Shown here: in pieces, positions 23,371 through 33,962 of the stretch
Position numbering within the stretch: the stretch's first letter is position 1
How the letters are laid out: every line of letters starts with the position of its first letter
Assembly: GCA_037693485.1 (NCBI GenBank)
Contig: CM075346.1
Location: 14,847,501-14,911,500, forward strand
DNA length: 64,000 bases
Direction of reading: 5' to 3'
From: Kitagawia praeruptora
Lineage: Eukaryota > Streptophyta > Magnoliopsida > Apiales > Apiaceae
Translations under genes and position numbers: made by a program
Notes under the pieces: model-generated
The model's input: the letters and a program-made list of their open reading frames with translations, nothing else
What the model was told of the DNA's origin: nothing
The model's database searches: none

Positions 23371-23387
23371 ACAAAAAGTAACTAGTT

Positions 23388-25676
23388 AGAATTTTTTAGG
23401 ACCCAACTTTGATTAGATCCTTTCTTACTAGATTTAGAAACAACCGGCTTTCAAGATTTTGCCTTTACTTTACCTGTTGCAGAGTCAACCTTAGACTCTG
23501 ATTTCACAAACTGTTTATGACTAGGAGTTTCAGATTTCAGAGAATAATAGTCATAATACAGTTCATGATATTCTCTACACATGTAAATGGAATGAAGTAA
23601 ACTACCACAATGATAACAAGCTTTTTTGTGGTTGGTATATTGAATTTTCTGAGTCTTGGGGAATCTGGACTCAGTTTTCCAAGAAGGTTTTTGATTGTAG
23701 TCTAGGGTCAAATGATTATGATTTCCACACTTATAGCATTTTTTCCTAGGTGCATCAGGTACATTCTTATAATTATTCTCTTTGTTAATACCTTCTTTTC
23801 TATTCCTATTTCTCTTGATCTTGCTAGACTCTGAAAGACCATCTAATCTCTGTTTCAACTGAGACTTAGACAGAAATCCTATGTTTACATTCTTAGGTTT
23901 CTCTAACACTTTCTCATCTGAATTACTATTGTTAATCCTTTTGTGTACAACAGGGGTACCTTTTGAATCAACAAATTTAACATGATTAAGTTCATAAACA
24001 ATTTTCTTACCTTCAAATTTAGATGTGCTAGCTTCTACTTTACGATCATCATTGACAATAGCTACTTTTTCTTCTTGTCTAGCCTTATCAAAACCTAAAC
24101 CATTAACCTTACCACGAATTCCATTTTCGATGATTTCTTGTGTCTTTTTACAAGAAATGTTAACGGTCTTAATCACATCTCTCTCTTCCTCTAGTTCTTT
24201 TCTGACATAGTCATAAGCCTCAAGAATAACACTGTAATCATGCTTAGCTTTATCAGAACTTAACTTGTATTCTTCCATTTGAATTAACTCAGATTCAAGA
24301 AAATTATTTCTATCAACTAATTTATCATTCTTAATCTTAAGTTCATCTTTTTCACAAGTAAGAATTCTAAAATTAGTCATAAGATTCTTAAACTCAGCAT
24401 GGATAGATCTAATTTCATCAGAATTTAAATTATCAAATGAATCAAGAGAGTGAAGTGATACCTTAACAGAGGATGGAGAAGTTTTCTTTGGAGATCCAGG
24501 TTTGTCTGAAACATTTGCCATCAGTTCAATGTTGTCATAATCCAATTCATCTTCAGAATCACTGGAATCTGCCCAATCCTTCTGTGTGACCATAAGTGCA
24601 TTACCCTTTCCTGAATTCCTAGGCTTCTTACACTCACTAGCAAAGTGTCAAAGCTTGCTGCAGTTAAAGCACTTGATCTTGGCCTTATCAAGCTTGACAA
24701 TTGTACTTTTGCCTTTGTCACTCTTCTTCTCCTCCTTCTTTTGAAAAGGTCATTTGCTAAATCTTCTCCTATTGAATCTTCCTTTCCTGAAAGATTTAGC
24801 AAACATAGCAAAGAGTTCCTGCATCTCAGATTCAAAATCATTGTTGTCAGAGTCCATATCATTAGTCTCTGACTCAGAACTCTCTTTGCTTTTCTTCTTC
24901 CTTGAGTTCTTTACAGCAATCTCTTCATGCTGTTCTTTCGGAAGCTTCTTTAATTCAGATTGAGCAGTAAGTGCAACAGTCTTCATCTTTCCTTCACTCC
25001 TGCTCTTCTTCTGCTGCTTGTCAAGTTCATAAGCTCTCAGTTTTCCATATACTGCCTCTAATGATATCTCATCCAGATCATTAGCTTCCTCAATAACAGA
25101 TATCTTCTCATTGTAGAAATCAGGCAAAGCTTTCATGAACTTTGTATTCATATCCTCCAAGTCATAATATTTACCATGCATGGCCATCTCATTGATGAGT
25201 TTTGTAAACCTATCAAAGGTATCAGTAAGTGACTCACCAGACTTGGATTCAAAGTACTCATACTGTTGTATAAGTAGTGTCCTCATATTCGTCCTGACAG
25301 GCTTAGTTCCTTCACAGTGAACCTTAAGATTGTCCCATATATCCTTAGCAGTTTTACAAGAGAGAACATAGTTAGTGAGAACAGAATCAATACTGTTGAA
25401 TAATATGTTTCTCACTTTAGCATCTTTAAGAACATTCTCTTTGTCCTTATCTGACCACTCAGATTTTGGCTTCTCTGCTGTATGTTCTGGAACAACCACA
25501 CCATCAACAGTTGTTTGTCCAATGATCTTTGTTGGAACAAAAGGTCCATCTCTAATTCTATCAAGATAATCAGGATCTGTTGCTTCCAGATGATGCAACA
25601 TCTTTACTTCCCATAGAGTATATTCGTTTCTCTTGAGCATAGGAATCTTAGTATTCCCATCCTTGTAACCAGACAT
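23388..25676 (-). pseudogene. Copia copy B: gag
   Basis: Gag of copy B, start ATG at 25676 with the same N-terminus as A and C. The UBN2-type domain is intact for 308 codons. Stops at 24750 and about 24649 then break it around the first zinc knuckle, and another stop lies at 23451. The second knuckle ends in Tyr instead of Cys (CYKCGNHNHLTLDY). The third (CYHCGSLLHSIYMC) is kept. The gag end and the short gap to pol match the other copies. Confidence 0.92.
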
Positions 25677-25709
25677 GATTGCAGATCTTTATGATTATTC
25701 AAAATCAAC

Positions 25710-25725
25710 CTGCTCTGATACCAAT
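25710..25725 (-). other. Primer-binding site of copy B
   Basis: CCTGCTCTGATACCAA on plus, complement of the initiator-Met tRNA 3' end, adjoins the LTR. Confidence 0.9.
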
Positions 25726-26482
25726 TGTTAACTCGAATAACTTGTAGAAGGGGGGGTTGAATACATGTTATATAATCGTGTCTGATTTTTGCTTGGTTAT
25801 ATGAACAAGAATAAACGAATGAATCAAACTCTGTTTGTATTAAATAAATCAAAAACAAACTCTACCAAAGGTGTACAAATACCTTTAGCAGCTGCTGACA
25901 ATATAAATCTCTTTGTTTGTTTCGAACTCTCGAATACAAACCTTATACAGATCTACGCACATTCACACACTAACTCACGACTCGAACGAACTCACTACTC
26001 TTTTTACAATGACATAGAGAGAGTATTTATAATGCTTCCTATCAACTAATCACAGAAAGATAATCTATACATGACAATGTTCTGCCGTCCAGTTGATAGT
26101 TTCCATCAATAAAAAATTCTTTCCTTAATAAAATCTTCTTGCTTGTTCCTCAAACAAAGATCCTGTTTTATAGCACTTGCCAGTTTCTGTAGCATCCATA
26201 ATGACATCATCAGTAACACGACTGATATCAGGATTCCATCTTGCATTAGGATCTGACCATCTCATCAGTACTTGATCAGTATTTGACTTGACGTATCAGG
26301 ATTCAATCTCAGTTCCTGACATGTAGTACTCGATGCACTGTTCATTCCTGACTAAACTTTACAGATAACTGTCTAACACATATTTCCTATACAAGGTGCT
26401 AAATCCTTTATAAATCAGGATATACAAGAAGTATAAGCGAAATTCTATTCTTAACATCACAACTCATGAATTATTCCTAACA
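25726..26482 (-). repeat. Copia copy B 5' LTR
   Basis: 757 bp with intact inverted ends (TGTTAACTCG at 25726; CCTAACA at 26482). TATA-like ATTTATAAT at 26025-26033. The same CTGAT-rich upstream half as C is present. Small insertions near 25920-26000 make it longer than the C LTR. Confidence 0.93.
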
Positions 26483-27546
26483 TAACCAACAAATATCTAT
26501 CAATTATTGATCACTTTATGCATAATTTCCAAGAGCAAGCCAAGCAAAATCTCTCCCTCTCCCCCATTAGCACCATTCGGCTTCTACAAGAAATTCAAGG
26601 AGCAAAATCAACCTTCCAACCATTGTTTTATGGTGAGTCTTATAATTCATAAAAATGATCTCCTAGAAATCTTAGCTTCAATCTCCATGTTTTCCATTTT
26701 CAAATAAATCATCAAAGTCTAGGGTGAATAGTGATTTCAAGAACTAACTTTGATTTTCTTTATTTGTTTGGATGATCTAATCTTGGTTAAGGTTATACAA
26801 GAGTTATGCAAGGTTTATTAAGGCTTAAACCAACTCCAAGGAAGGTATATCCCTCATGAACCCTTAGTTTGACTTTGAGTTTTGATGATGTTCTTGATGG
26901 TTTTGGATTAGTATGGTTATGATGATGATTAAAGCATGATTATGTAGTTAGTTTTGTTGATAAGAGATTCAATAATTATGATGGTTAAGTAAGTTGTTCT
27001 TGAACTTGATAAGATGTAGATTATGCATATAAGTTTATTGGTTTGATCATGGTATGCCCGGTGTGGCTTGGTTTTGATGAAACAAATTTAGAAACGTTCG
27101 ATTTATAGCCGTCATAATGCCAAAATTTCGTAAAAACTTGGAAACCGTGCATCACTGTAGCTATAAATCACTGGACAGCTTCATGTTCTACCATGATAGG
27201 ATAGATTATGTTATAAGCTTCGTTTTGATATAAAGATCGTATAAAATGGACTTACGGTTTAGGAGTTATGGTTAAATTCGCAAAAGTGGTTCGAAACCGT
27301 AAAAGCAAGTTCGTAACTGAAATTGGACCTTCTAAAAATGAGATATGCAGTGATGAATCATGGTAATTAAATACTAGAGGTAAAAAGGAAGGTGTGAGAG
27401 AAAACCTCATGTCAAACGAATCGTTTTCCGATTTATTAAAAATGTTCGAATCAAGGTTAAACGCGAACAAACCCATTTAAAAGTATGACTTTGGTTATAA
27501 CTTAGAAAACTGGCGATAAAACTCGAGGTATAATCTTGATTCGTAA
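26483..27546 (+). repeat. LTR H, piece 1 of 3
   Basis: Related, on the opposite strand, to the F LTRs. Shared stretches include GATTTCAAGAACTAACTT (about 26735), GTTTTGATATAAAGATCGT (27222) and TTACGGTTTAGGAG (27252). It therefore belongs to a long LTR in plus orientation. Copy B truncates it at 26482 and element C interrupts it at 27546. No coding sequence. The final CGTAA (27542-27546) is the target site of C. Confidence 0.75.
27542..27546. repeat. Target-site duplication CGTAA of element C, left
   Basis: CGTAA before the left LTR recurs at 39688-39692 after the right LTR. Confidence 0.95.
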
Positions 27547-28277
27547 TGTTAGGAATAATTCATAATTTGTGATGTTAAGAATAGAATTTACACATTATAC
27601 TTCTTGTAATCCTGATCTTATAAAGGATTTAGCACTGTATTTAGGTTTTATGTGTAAGACAGTTATCTGTATAGTTTAGTCAGGAATGAACAGTGTATCG
27701 GAGACTACATGTCAGGAACAAAGAGCAAATCCTGATGATGGTCCAATACTGATGGTTGATCAGATACTGATGCAGTGTACAGATCCTGATATCAGTCATG
27801 TTACTGATGAGGTCATTATGGATGCTACAGAAACTGGCAAGTGCTATTAAATAGGATCGTTGTTTGAAGAACAAGCAAGAAGATATTATGAAGGAAAGAG
27901 TTTTCTATTGAAGGAAACTATCGACTAGAAGGCAGAACATTGTCATGTATAGATTATATCTTTCTGTTATTAGTTGATAGGTAGCATTATAAATATTCTC
28001 TCAATATCATTGTAAAAGAGCGACGAAGTTGTGAGTTCGTGTGCGTAGCTCTGTATAAGGTTTGTATTCGAGAGTACGAAACAAACAGAGAGATATTTGT
28101 ATTGTCAGCAGCTGCTAAAGGTATTGTACACCTTTGGTAGAGTTTGTATTTGATCTTATTAATACAAACAAGAGTTTGATTCATTCGTTTATTCTTGTTC
28201 TTATAATCAAGCAAAAATCAGACACGATTATATAACTTGTATTCAACCCCCCCTTCTACAAGTTATTCGAGTTAACA
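27547..28277 (+). repeat. Element C 5' LTR
   Basis: TGTTAGGAATAATTC ... CGAGTTAACA. The U3 part (about 27727-27818) has seven or more CTGAT/ATCAG motifs. A TATA-like box is at 27986-27994. The C-run before the end is seven long. Small open frames here are not genes. Confidence 0.96.
27986..27994 (+). promoter_or_regulatory. TATA-like box in the element C LTR
   Basis: ATTATAAAT, conserved in copies A and B. It probably directs the genomic RNA, with a start about 30 bp downstream near 28020. Confidence 0.6.
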
Positions 28278-28279
28278 AT

Positions 28280-28293
28280 TGGTATCAGAGCAG
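28280..28293 (+). other. Primer-binding site of element C
   Basis: TGGTATCAGAGCAG two bases after the 5' LTR, complementary to the initiator-Met tRNA 3' end. Confidence 0.93.
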
Positions 28294-28326
28294 GTTGATT
28301 TCGAATAATCATAAAGATCTGCAATC

Positions 28327-30618
28327 ATGTCTGGTTACAAGGATGGGAATACTAAAATCCCTATGCTGAAGAGAAACGAATATACTCTATGGGAAGTAAA
28401 GATGTTGCATCATCTGGAAGCAACAGATCCTGATTATCTTGACAGAATCAGAGATGGACCTTTTGTTCCAACAAAGGTCGTTGGACAAGCAACTGTTGAT
28501 GGTGAGGTTGTTCCAGAACATACAGCAGAGAAGCCAAAATCTGAATGGTCAGATAAGGACAAGGAGAATGTTCTCAAAGATGCTAAAGTGAGAAACATAT
28601 TATTCAACAGTCTTGATTCTGTTCTCACTAACTATGTTCTCTCTTGTAAAACTGCTAAGGATATATGGGACAATCTTAAGGTTCACTGTGAAGGAACTAA
28701 GCCTGTCAGGAAGAATATGAGGACATTACTTATACAACAGTATGAGTACTTTGAATCCAAGTCTGGTGAGTCACTTACTGATACCTTTGATAGGTTTACA
28801 AAACTCATCAATGAGATGGCCATGCATGGTAAATATTATGACTTGGAGGATATGAATACAAAGTTCATGAAAGCTTTGCCTGATTTCTACAATGAGAAGA
28901 TATCTGCAATTGAGGAAGCTAATGATCTGGATGAGATTTCATTAGAGGCAGTATATGGAAAATTGAAAGCTTATGAACTTGACAAGCAGCAGAAAAAGAG
29001 CAGGAGTGAAGGAAAGATGAAGACTATTGCACTTACTGCTCAATCTGAAGTAAAGAAGCTTCCTGAAGAACAGCATGAAGAGATTGCTGTAAAGAATTCG
29101 AGGAAGAAGAAAAGCAAAGAAAGTTCTGAGTCAGAGACTACTGATATGGACTCTGACAACAATGATTCTGAATCTGAGATGCAAGAACTCTTTGCTATGT
29201 TTGCTAAAGCTTTCAAGAAAGGAAGATTCAACAGGAGAAGATTTAGCAAAGGACCTTTTCAAAAGAAGGAGGAGAAGAAGAGTGACAAAAGCAAAAGTAC
29301 AATTGTCAAGCTTGATAAGGCCAAGATCAAGTGCTTTAACTGCAGCGAGCTTGGACACTTTGCTAGTGAGTGTAAGAAGCCTAGGAATTCAGGAAAGGGT
29401 AATGCACTTATGGTCACACAGAAAGATTGGGCTGATTCCAGTGACTCTGAAGATGAATTGGATTATGAAAACATTGCATTGATGGCCAATAGTTCAGACA
29501 AACCTGGATCTCCAAAGAAAACTTCTCCATCCTCTGTTAAGGTATCACTTCACTCTCTTGATTCATTTGATAGCTTAAATTCTGATGAAATTAGATCTAT
29601 CCATGCTGAGTTTAAGAATCTTATGAATAATTTTAGAATTCTTACTTGTGAAAGAGATGAACTTAAGGTTAAGAATGATAAATTAGTTGATAGAAATAAT
29701 TTTCTTGAATCTGAATTAATTCAAATGGAAGAATACAAGTTGAGTTCTGATAAAGCTAAGCATGATTATAGTGTAATTCTTGAGGCTTATGACTATGTCA
29801 GAAAAGAACTAGAAGAAGAGAGAGATGTGATTAAGACCATTAACAATTCCAGTAAGAAGACAATAGAAATCTTTGAGAGTGGAATTCGTGGTAAGGTTAA
29901 TGGCTTAGGTTTTGATAAGGCTAGACAAGAAGAAAAAGTAGCTATTGTCAATGATGATAGTAAGGTAGAAGCTAACACATCTAAATCTGAAGGTAAGAAA
30001 ATTGTTTCTGAACCTAATCATGTTAAATTTGTTGATTCAAAAGGTACCCCTGTTGTACACAAGAGAATTAACAATAGTTATTCAGATGAGAAAGTGTTAG
30101 AGAAACCTAAAAATGTAAACATAAGGTTTCTGTCTAAGTCTCAGTTGAAACAGAGATTAGATGGTCTTTCAGAGTCTAGCAAGATCAAGAGAAATAGGAA
30201 TGGAAAAGAAGGTATTAACAAAGAGAACAATTACAAGAATGTACCTGATGCACCTAGGAAAAAATGCTATAAGTGTGGAAATCATAATCATTTGGCCCTA
30301 GACTGCAATCAAAAACCTTCTTGGAAAACTGAGTCCAGATTCCCCAAGACTCAGAAAATTCAATACCAACCACAAAAAGCTTGTTATCATTGTGGTAGTT
30401 TACTTCATTCCATTTACATGTGTAGAGAATATCATGAACTGTATTATGACTATTATTCTTTGAAATCTGAAACTCCTAGTCACAAACAGTTTGTGAGATC
30501 AGAGTCTAAAGTTGACTCTGCAACAGGTAAAATTAATGTAAAATCTTCAAAGCCTGTTGTCTCTAAATCTAGTAAGAAAGGATCCAATCAAAGTTGGGTC
30601 CTAAAAAATTCTAACTAG
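28327..30618 (+). CDS. gag: Gag polyprotein of Copia element C
   Basis: Forms the virus-like particle that packages the element RNA. The start ATG (MSGYKDGNTKIPMLKRNEYT) lies 50 bp after the LTR and is the same in three copies. Residues ~1-235 are the UBN2-type copia Gag domain. A Lys/Ser-rich stretch follows, then a CCHC knuckle at 336-349 (CFNCSELGHFASEC). A long charged, probably coiled region covers ~400-520. Two more CX2CX4HX4C motifs are at 647-660 (CYKCGNHNHLALDC) and 686-699 (CYHCGSLLHSIYMC). At 763 aa it is long for Copia but normal for Sirevirus-like elements. The stop TAG at 30616 is followed by pol in another frame. Intact, unlike A and B. Confidence 0.95.
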   Translation: MSGYKDGNTKIPMLKRNEYTLWEVKMLHHLEATDPDYLDRIRDGPFVPTKVVGQATVDGEVVPEHTAEKPKSEWSDKDKENVLKDAKVRNILFNSLDSVLTNYVLSCKTAKDIWDNLKVHCEGTKPVRKNMRTLLIQQYEYFESKSGESLTDTFDRFTKLINEMAMHGKYYDLEDMNTKFMKALPDFYNEKISAIEEANDLDEISLEAVYGKLKAYELDKQQKKSRSEGKMKTIALTAQSEVKKLPEEQHEEIAVKNSRKKKSKESSESETTDMDSDNNDSESEMQELFAMFAKAFKKGRFNRRRFSKGPFQKKEEKKSDKSKSTIVKLDKAKIKCFNCSELGHFASECKKPRNSGKGNALMVTQKDWADSSDSEDELDYENIALMANSSDKPGSPKKTSPSSVKVSLHSLDSFDSLNSDEIRSIHAEFKNLMNNFRILTCERDELKVKNDKLVDRNNFLESELIQMEEYKLSSDKAKHDYSVILEAYDYVRKELEEERDVIKTINNSSKKTIEIFESGIRGKVNGLGFDKARQEEKVAIVNDDSKVEANTSKSEGKKIVSEPNHVKFVDSKGTPVVHKRINNSYSDEKVLEKPKNVNIRFLSKSQLKQRLDGLSESSKIKRNRNGKEGINKENNYKNVPDAPRKKCYKCGNHNHLALDCNQKPSWKTESRFPKTQKIQYQPQKACYHCGSLLHSIYMCREYHELYYDYYSLKSETPSHKQFVRSESKVDSATGKINVKSSKPVVSKSSKKGSNQSWVLKNSN

Positions 30619-33600
30619 TTACTTTTTGTTTGCAGGGCATAGGAAAGAAGCATTCAATTATCTTGGACAGTGGATGCTCTGGATATATGACTGGAAAGAA
30701 GTCCCTGCTTACAAAGTTTGAGAGGAAAGCTGGCCCAGTAATATCTTTTGGAGATGGCAACAAAGGAGAAACTCTGGGATATGGCTCAATTATTTTGGGG
30801 AATGTCATCATAGAAAATGTAGCACTGGTTGAAGGCTTGAAACATACTCTTTTAAGCATAAGTCAACTGGGTGATAAAGGTTACAAATCAATCTTTGACA
30901 GAGAAGGATGCAAAGTCTTGAATATGCAGAATGGAGACATTGTTCTAACTGGTCAAAGACATGGTAACATATATGAAGCCAGCTTAAGTGATACATCTAA
31001 AGGAATTGTTAGATGTCTCTACAGCAAAGCAACAAATGATGAAAGCTGGAATTGGCACAAGAAGCTCTCACATCTTAATTTCAAGAAGCTTAATCAACTT
31101 GTTAAACACAATTTGGTGAGAGGCCTACCTCAGGCGAATTTTGTGCAAGATGGACTTTGTGATGCATGTCAGTTTGGAAAGCAAAGAAGAACCACTTTCA
31201 AGAGCAAGACTGAAAATTCAATTACTGAACCATTTCACATGCTACATCTTGATCTGTTTGGTCCAGTAAACATTATGTCTATCAGCAAGAAAAGATATGC
31301 TCTAGTTATGGTGGATGATTTCACAAGGTTCACATGGGTGTTCTTTCTACACAAGAAGGATGAAGCTCCTCAGCAAATCATTGAACTCATCAAGAATATT
31401 CATAATAACTCTGAGTACAAAGTCAAAGTACTTAGGAGTGACAATGGTACAGAATTCAAGAATTCTACAATGGAGGGGTTTTGTGCAGACAATGGAATCA
31501 CTCAACAGTTTTCTGCACCTGGTACACCTCAACAAAATGGTGTAGTGGAAAGAAAGAACAGGACTCTCATAGAGGCAGCAAGAACCATGCTTGCAGATGC
31601 AAAACTTCCAACCTACTTTTGGGCAGAAGCTATTAACACTGCATGTTTCACTCAGAACTGTACCTTGGTAAATAGTCATGGAAAAACTCCCTATGAGATG
31701 ATCAAAGGAAAGAAACCAAGTGTGAAATATTTTCACATCTTTGGATGCAAATGCTATGTCCTAAAAGTTCATCCAGAACAACTTGGAAAATTTGAAGCCA
31801 AATCGGATGAAGCAATTTTTCTAGGATATTCAGCATCTAAGGCCTTCAAAGTTTATAATCTCAGAACTCACATTGTTATGGAATCAATTCATGTTGCATT
31901 TGATGATAAGAAGTTTGGAATTTTGCAAACTGATGAAAGCCATGACAAATTGGAATTTGAAAATCTGAAGAATTCTGAGATACTCTCAAGTGATGATGAA
32001 GGTTCTCCAGAAGAAATTTCTATTGCTTCTCAAAGGAATGCTACTGTTGAGGGGGAGCAAATAAATCAGAGAGAACACAGTGATCATCAGGAGCAGACTA
32101 GTCTTTCAGAATCTATTCCATCAGGAATTGATGTTTCAGAGTCTACTCCATCAGGAACTGACCTCTCAGAGTCTTCTGAGGAAAGATCAGTAACTAGCAG
32201 CAATATGGAATCTATTGATTCTATTGATCAAAGGAGAGTTTTTGAAGGTAGAGAGAATTCTTCTACAAGAGATACCACTAACTTAGGGGGAGAGACTAGC
32301 AGGGTTGATTTACCACCTGTTAGAAAATGGACAAAGGATCATACTGAAGATTTGATAATTGGTGATCCAAATAGTGGTGTTCGAACTAGAAGATCAATTC
32401 AAAATGAATGCTTGTATAGTTGCTTTCTCTCAAAGAATGAACCTAAGAAGGTTGAAGAAGCCTTACAGGATCCTGATTGGGTAATTGCAATGCAGGAGGA
32501 GTTAAATGAGTTTGAGAGAAACAAAGTTTGGAAACTGGTACCAAGACCTAAAGATAGATCTATTGTTGGTGCAAGATGGGTTTTCAGAAACAAGCTAGAT
32601 GAATCTGGTATGATTGTAAGAAACAAAGCAAGACTGGTGGCCAAAGGTTATTCTCAGGAAGAAGGCATTGATTATGATGAGACCTTTGCACCTGTAGCAA
32701 GATTGGAAGCAATCAGAATGTTTCTTGCATTTGCAGCTCATTCAAAATTCAAGGTATACCAGATGGATGTAAAGAGTGCTTTTCTAAATGGCAAACTTGA
32801 TGAAGAAGTGTATGTAGAACAGCCACCTGGATTTGTTGATCCAAAGTTTCCAAATCATGTCTACAAACTTGACAAGGCACTCTATGGACTAAAGCAGGCA
32901 CCAAGAGCATGGTATGAGACTTTGTCTAAATTTCTTCTTGAAAATGGCTTCACAAGAGGTACAATTGACAAAACTCTATTCTTTAGAAAGATAAAAGGTG
33001 AATTGCTTTTAGTTCAAGTTTATGTTGATGATATTATTTTTGGGTCTACTAATGAAAAGTTGTGTGCTAAGTTTAGCAAGCTTATGCAGTCTAAGTATCA
33101 GATGAGCATGATGGGTGAACTAAATTATTTCTTAGGCTTGCAGGTCAAACAGACTGAGACTGGTATTTTCATTAATCAGTCAAAGTATATCAAAGATCTT
33201 TTAAGAAGGTTTGACTTTCAAGACTGTGCAGTTGCAAAAACACCCATGGCAACAGCCACTAAACTAGACTCTGATCCTAAGGGGAAGAGTGTGGATAATA
33301 CTAGTTATAGAGGCATGATAGGCTCATTGTTATATCTAACTGCAAGTAGGCCAGATATAATGTTTTCTACCTGTTTATGTGCTAGATTCCAAAGTAATCC
33401 TAAGGAATCTCATTTAATTGCTGTAAAGAGAATCTTTAGATATCTCAAAGGAACTCCAAATCTTGGTTTGTGGTATCCTAGAGAATCTGATTTCTTTCTA
33501 ATTGGCTATTCAGACTCTGATTATGCAGGGTGTAAGATAGACAGGAAAAGCACTACAGGTACATGTCAATTTTTGGGAAATAGATTGATTTCTTGGGCAA

Positions 33601-33962
33601 GCAAGAAGCAACAATCTGTTTCAATCTCAACTGCAGAAGCTGAGTACATAGCAGCAGGCAGTTGTTGTGCACAGCTCCTTTGGATAAGAAATCAGTTGCT
33701 GGATTATGGTATGACACTTAGTAATATTCCTATGTTTTGTGATAATACTAGTGCTATTAAAATTGCAGAAAATCCAGTTCAACATTCAAGGACTAAGCAC
33801 ATTGATGTCAGGTATCATTTTATTAGAGAACATATTGAGAATGGTACTGTGGAACTTCATTTTGTTCCTACTGACAAACAGCTTGCAGATATTCTGACTA
33901 AACCACTTGATGAGACTACATTTAGTAGACTAGTAAGTGAGTTAGGAATGTTAAATTTTTAG
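30615..33962 (+). CDS. pol: Pol polyprotein of Copia element C (protease, integrase, RT, RNase H)
   Basis: Open for over 1,110 codons without an ATG start; the frame opens at 30615 after a TAA at 30612. Counting from the codon at 30630: aspartic protease DSG at 13-15; integrase zinc motif H143, H148, C177, C180; integrase catalytic D208, D271, E307; Ser-rich linker ~470-560; RT ~620-880 with YVDD at 798-801; RNase H in the last ~150 residues (SDSDYAG, STAEAEYIAAG, DNTSAIK). All key residues are present. The frame differs from gag, and a CAG|G splice-acceptor-like site lies at 30635/30636, so expression may need splicing or frameshifting. Ends with TAG at 33960. Confidence 0.95.
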   Translation, partial: LVTFCLQGIGKKHSIILDSGCSGYMTGKKSLLTKFERKAGPVISFGDGNKGETLGYGSIILGNVIIENVALVEGLKHTLLSISQLGDKGYKSIFDREGCKVLNMQNGDIVLTGQRHGNIYEASLSDTSKGIVRCLYSKATNDESWNWHKKLSHLNFKKLNQLVKHNLVRGLPQANFVQDGLCDACQFGKQRRTTFKSKTENSITEPFHMLHLDLFGPVNIMSISKKRYALVMVDDFTRFTWVFFLHKKDEAPQQIIELIKNIHNNSEYKVKVLRSDNGTEFKNSTMEGFCADNGITQQFSAPGTPQQNGVVERKNRTLIEAARTMLADAKLPTYFWAEAINTACFTQNCTLVNSHGKTPYEMIKGKKPSVKYFHIFGCKCYVLKVHPEQLGKFEAKSDEAIFLGYSASKAFKVYNLRTHIVMESIHVAFDDKKFGILQTDESHDKLEFENLKNSEILSSDDEGSPEEISIASQRNATVEGEQINQREHSDHQEQTSLSESIPSGIDVSESTPSGTDLSESSEERSVTSSNMESIDSIDQRRVFEGRENSSTRDTTNLGGETSRVDLPPVRKWTKDHTEDLIIGDPNSGVRTRRSIQNECLYSCFLSKNEPKKVEEALQDPDWVIAMQEELNEFERNKVWKLVPRPKDRSIVGARWVFRNKLDESGMIVRNKARLVAKGYSQEEGIDYDETFAPVARLEAIRMFLAFAAHSKFKVYQMDVKSAFLNGKLDEEVYVEQPPGFVDPKFPNHVYKLDKALYGLKQAPRAWYETLSKFLLENGFTRGTIDKTLFFRKIKGELLLVQVYVDDIIFGSTNEKLCAKFSKLMQSKYQMSMMGELNYFLGLQVKQTETGIFINQSKYIKDLLRRFDFQDCAVAKTPMATATKLDSDPKGKSVDNTSYRGMIGSLLYLTASRPDIMFSTCLCARFQSNPKESHLIAVKRIFRYLKGTPNLGLWYPRESDFFLIGYSDSDYAGCKIDRKSTTGTCQFLGNRLISWASKKQQSVSISTAEAEYIAAGSCCAQLLWIRNQLLDYGMTLSNIPMFCDNTSAIKIAENPVQHSRTKHIDVRYHFIREHIENGTVELHFVPTDKQLADILTKPLDETTFSRLVSELGMLNF

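Larger units (their letters stand above)
18248..26482 (-). mobile_element. Copia copy B (Sirevirus-like), right-hand part
   Basis: Same family as the intact element C, in opposite orientation. Order on the minus strand: LTR (26482-25726), primer site, gag, pol, the antisense small ORF, and the start of the third ORF, which is cut at 18248 by element E. The rest lies to the left of the window. It is decayed by many stop codons and a small deletion in pol. The base run after the LTR is TAACC (26483-26487), the predicted target duplication. Confidence 0.93.

Noticed and set aside
27680..28214. Minus-strand frames within the C LTRs (27680-27874, 27987-28214 and their copies at 39088-39622)
   Set aside because: Present only because the two LTRs are identical. 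They cover promoter and leader sequence and are not kept in A or B.
30603..30609. A AAA AAT heptamer near the gag end as a -1 frameshift site
   Set aside because: A -1 slip there meets a TAA at 30612-30614, so it cannot lead into pol.
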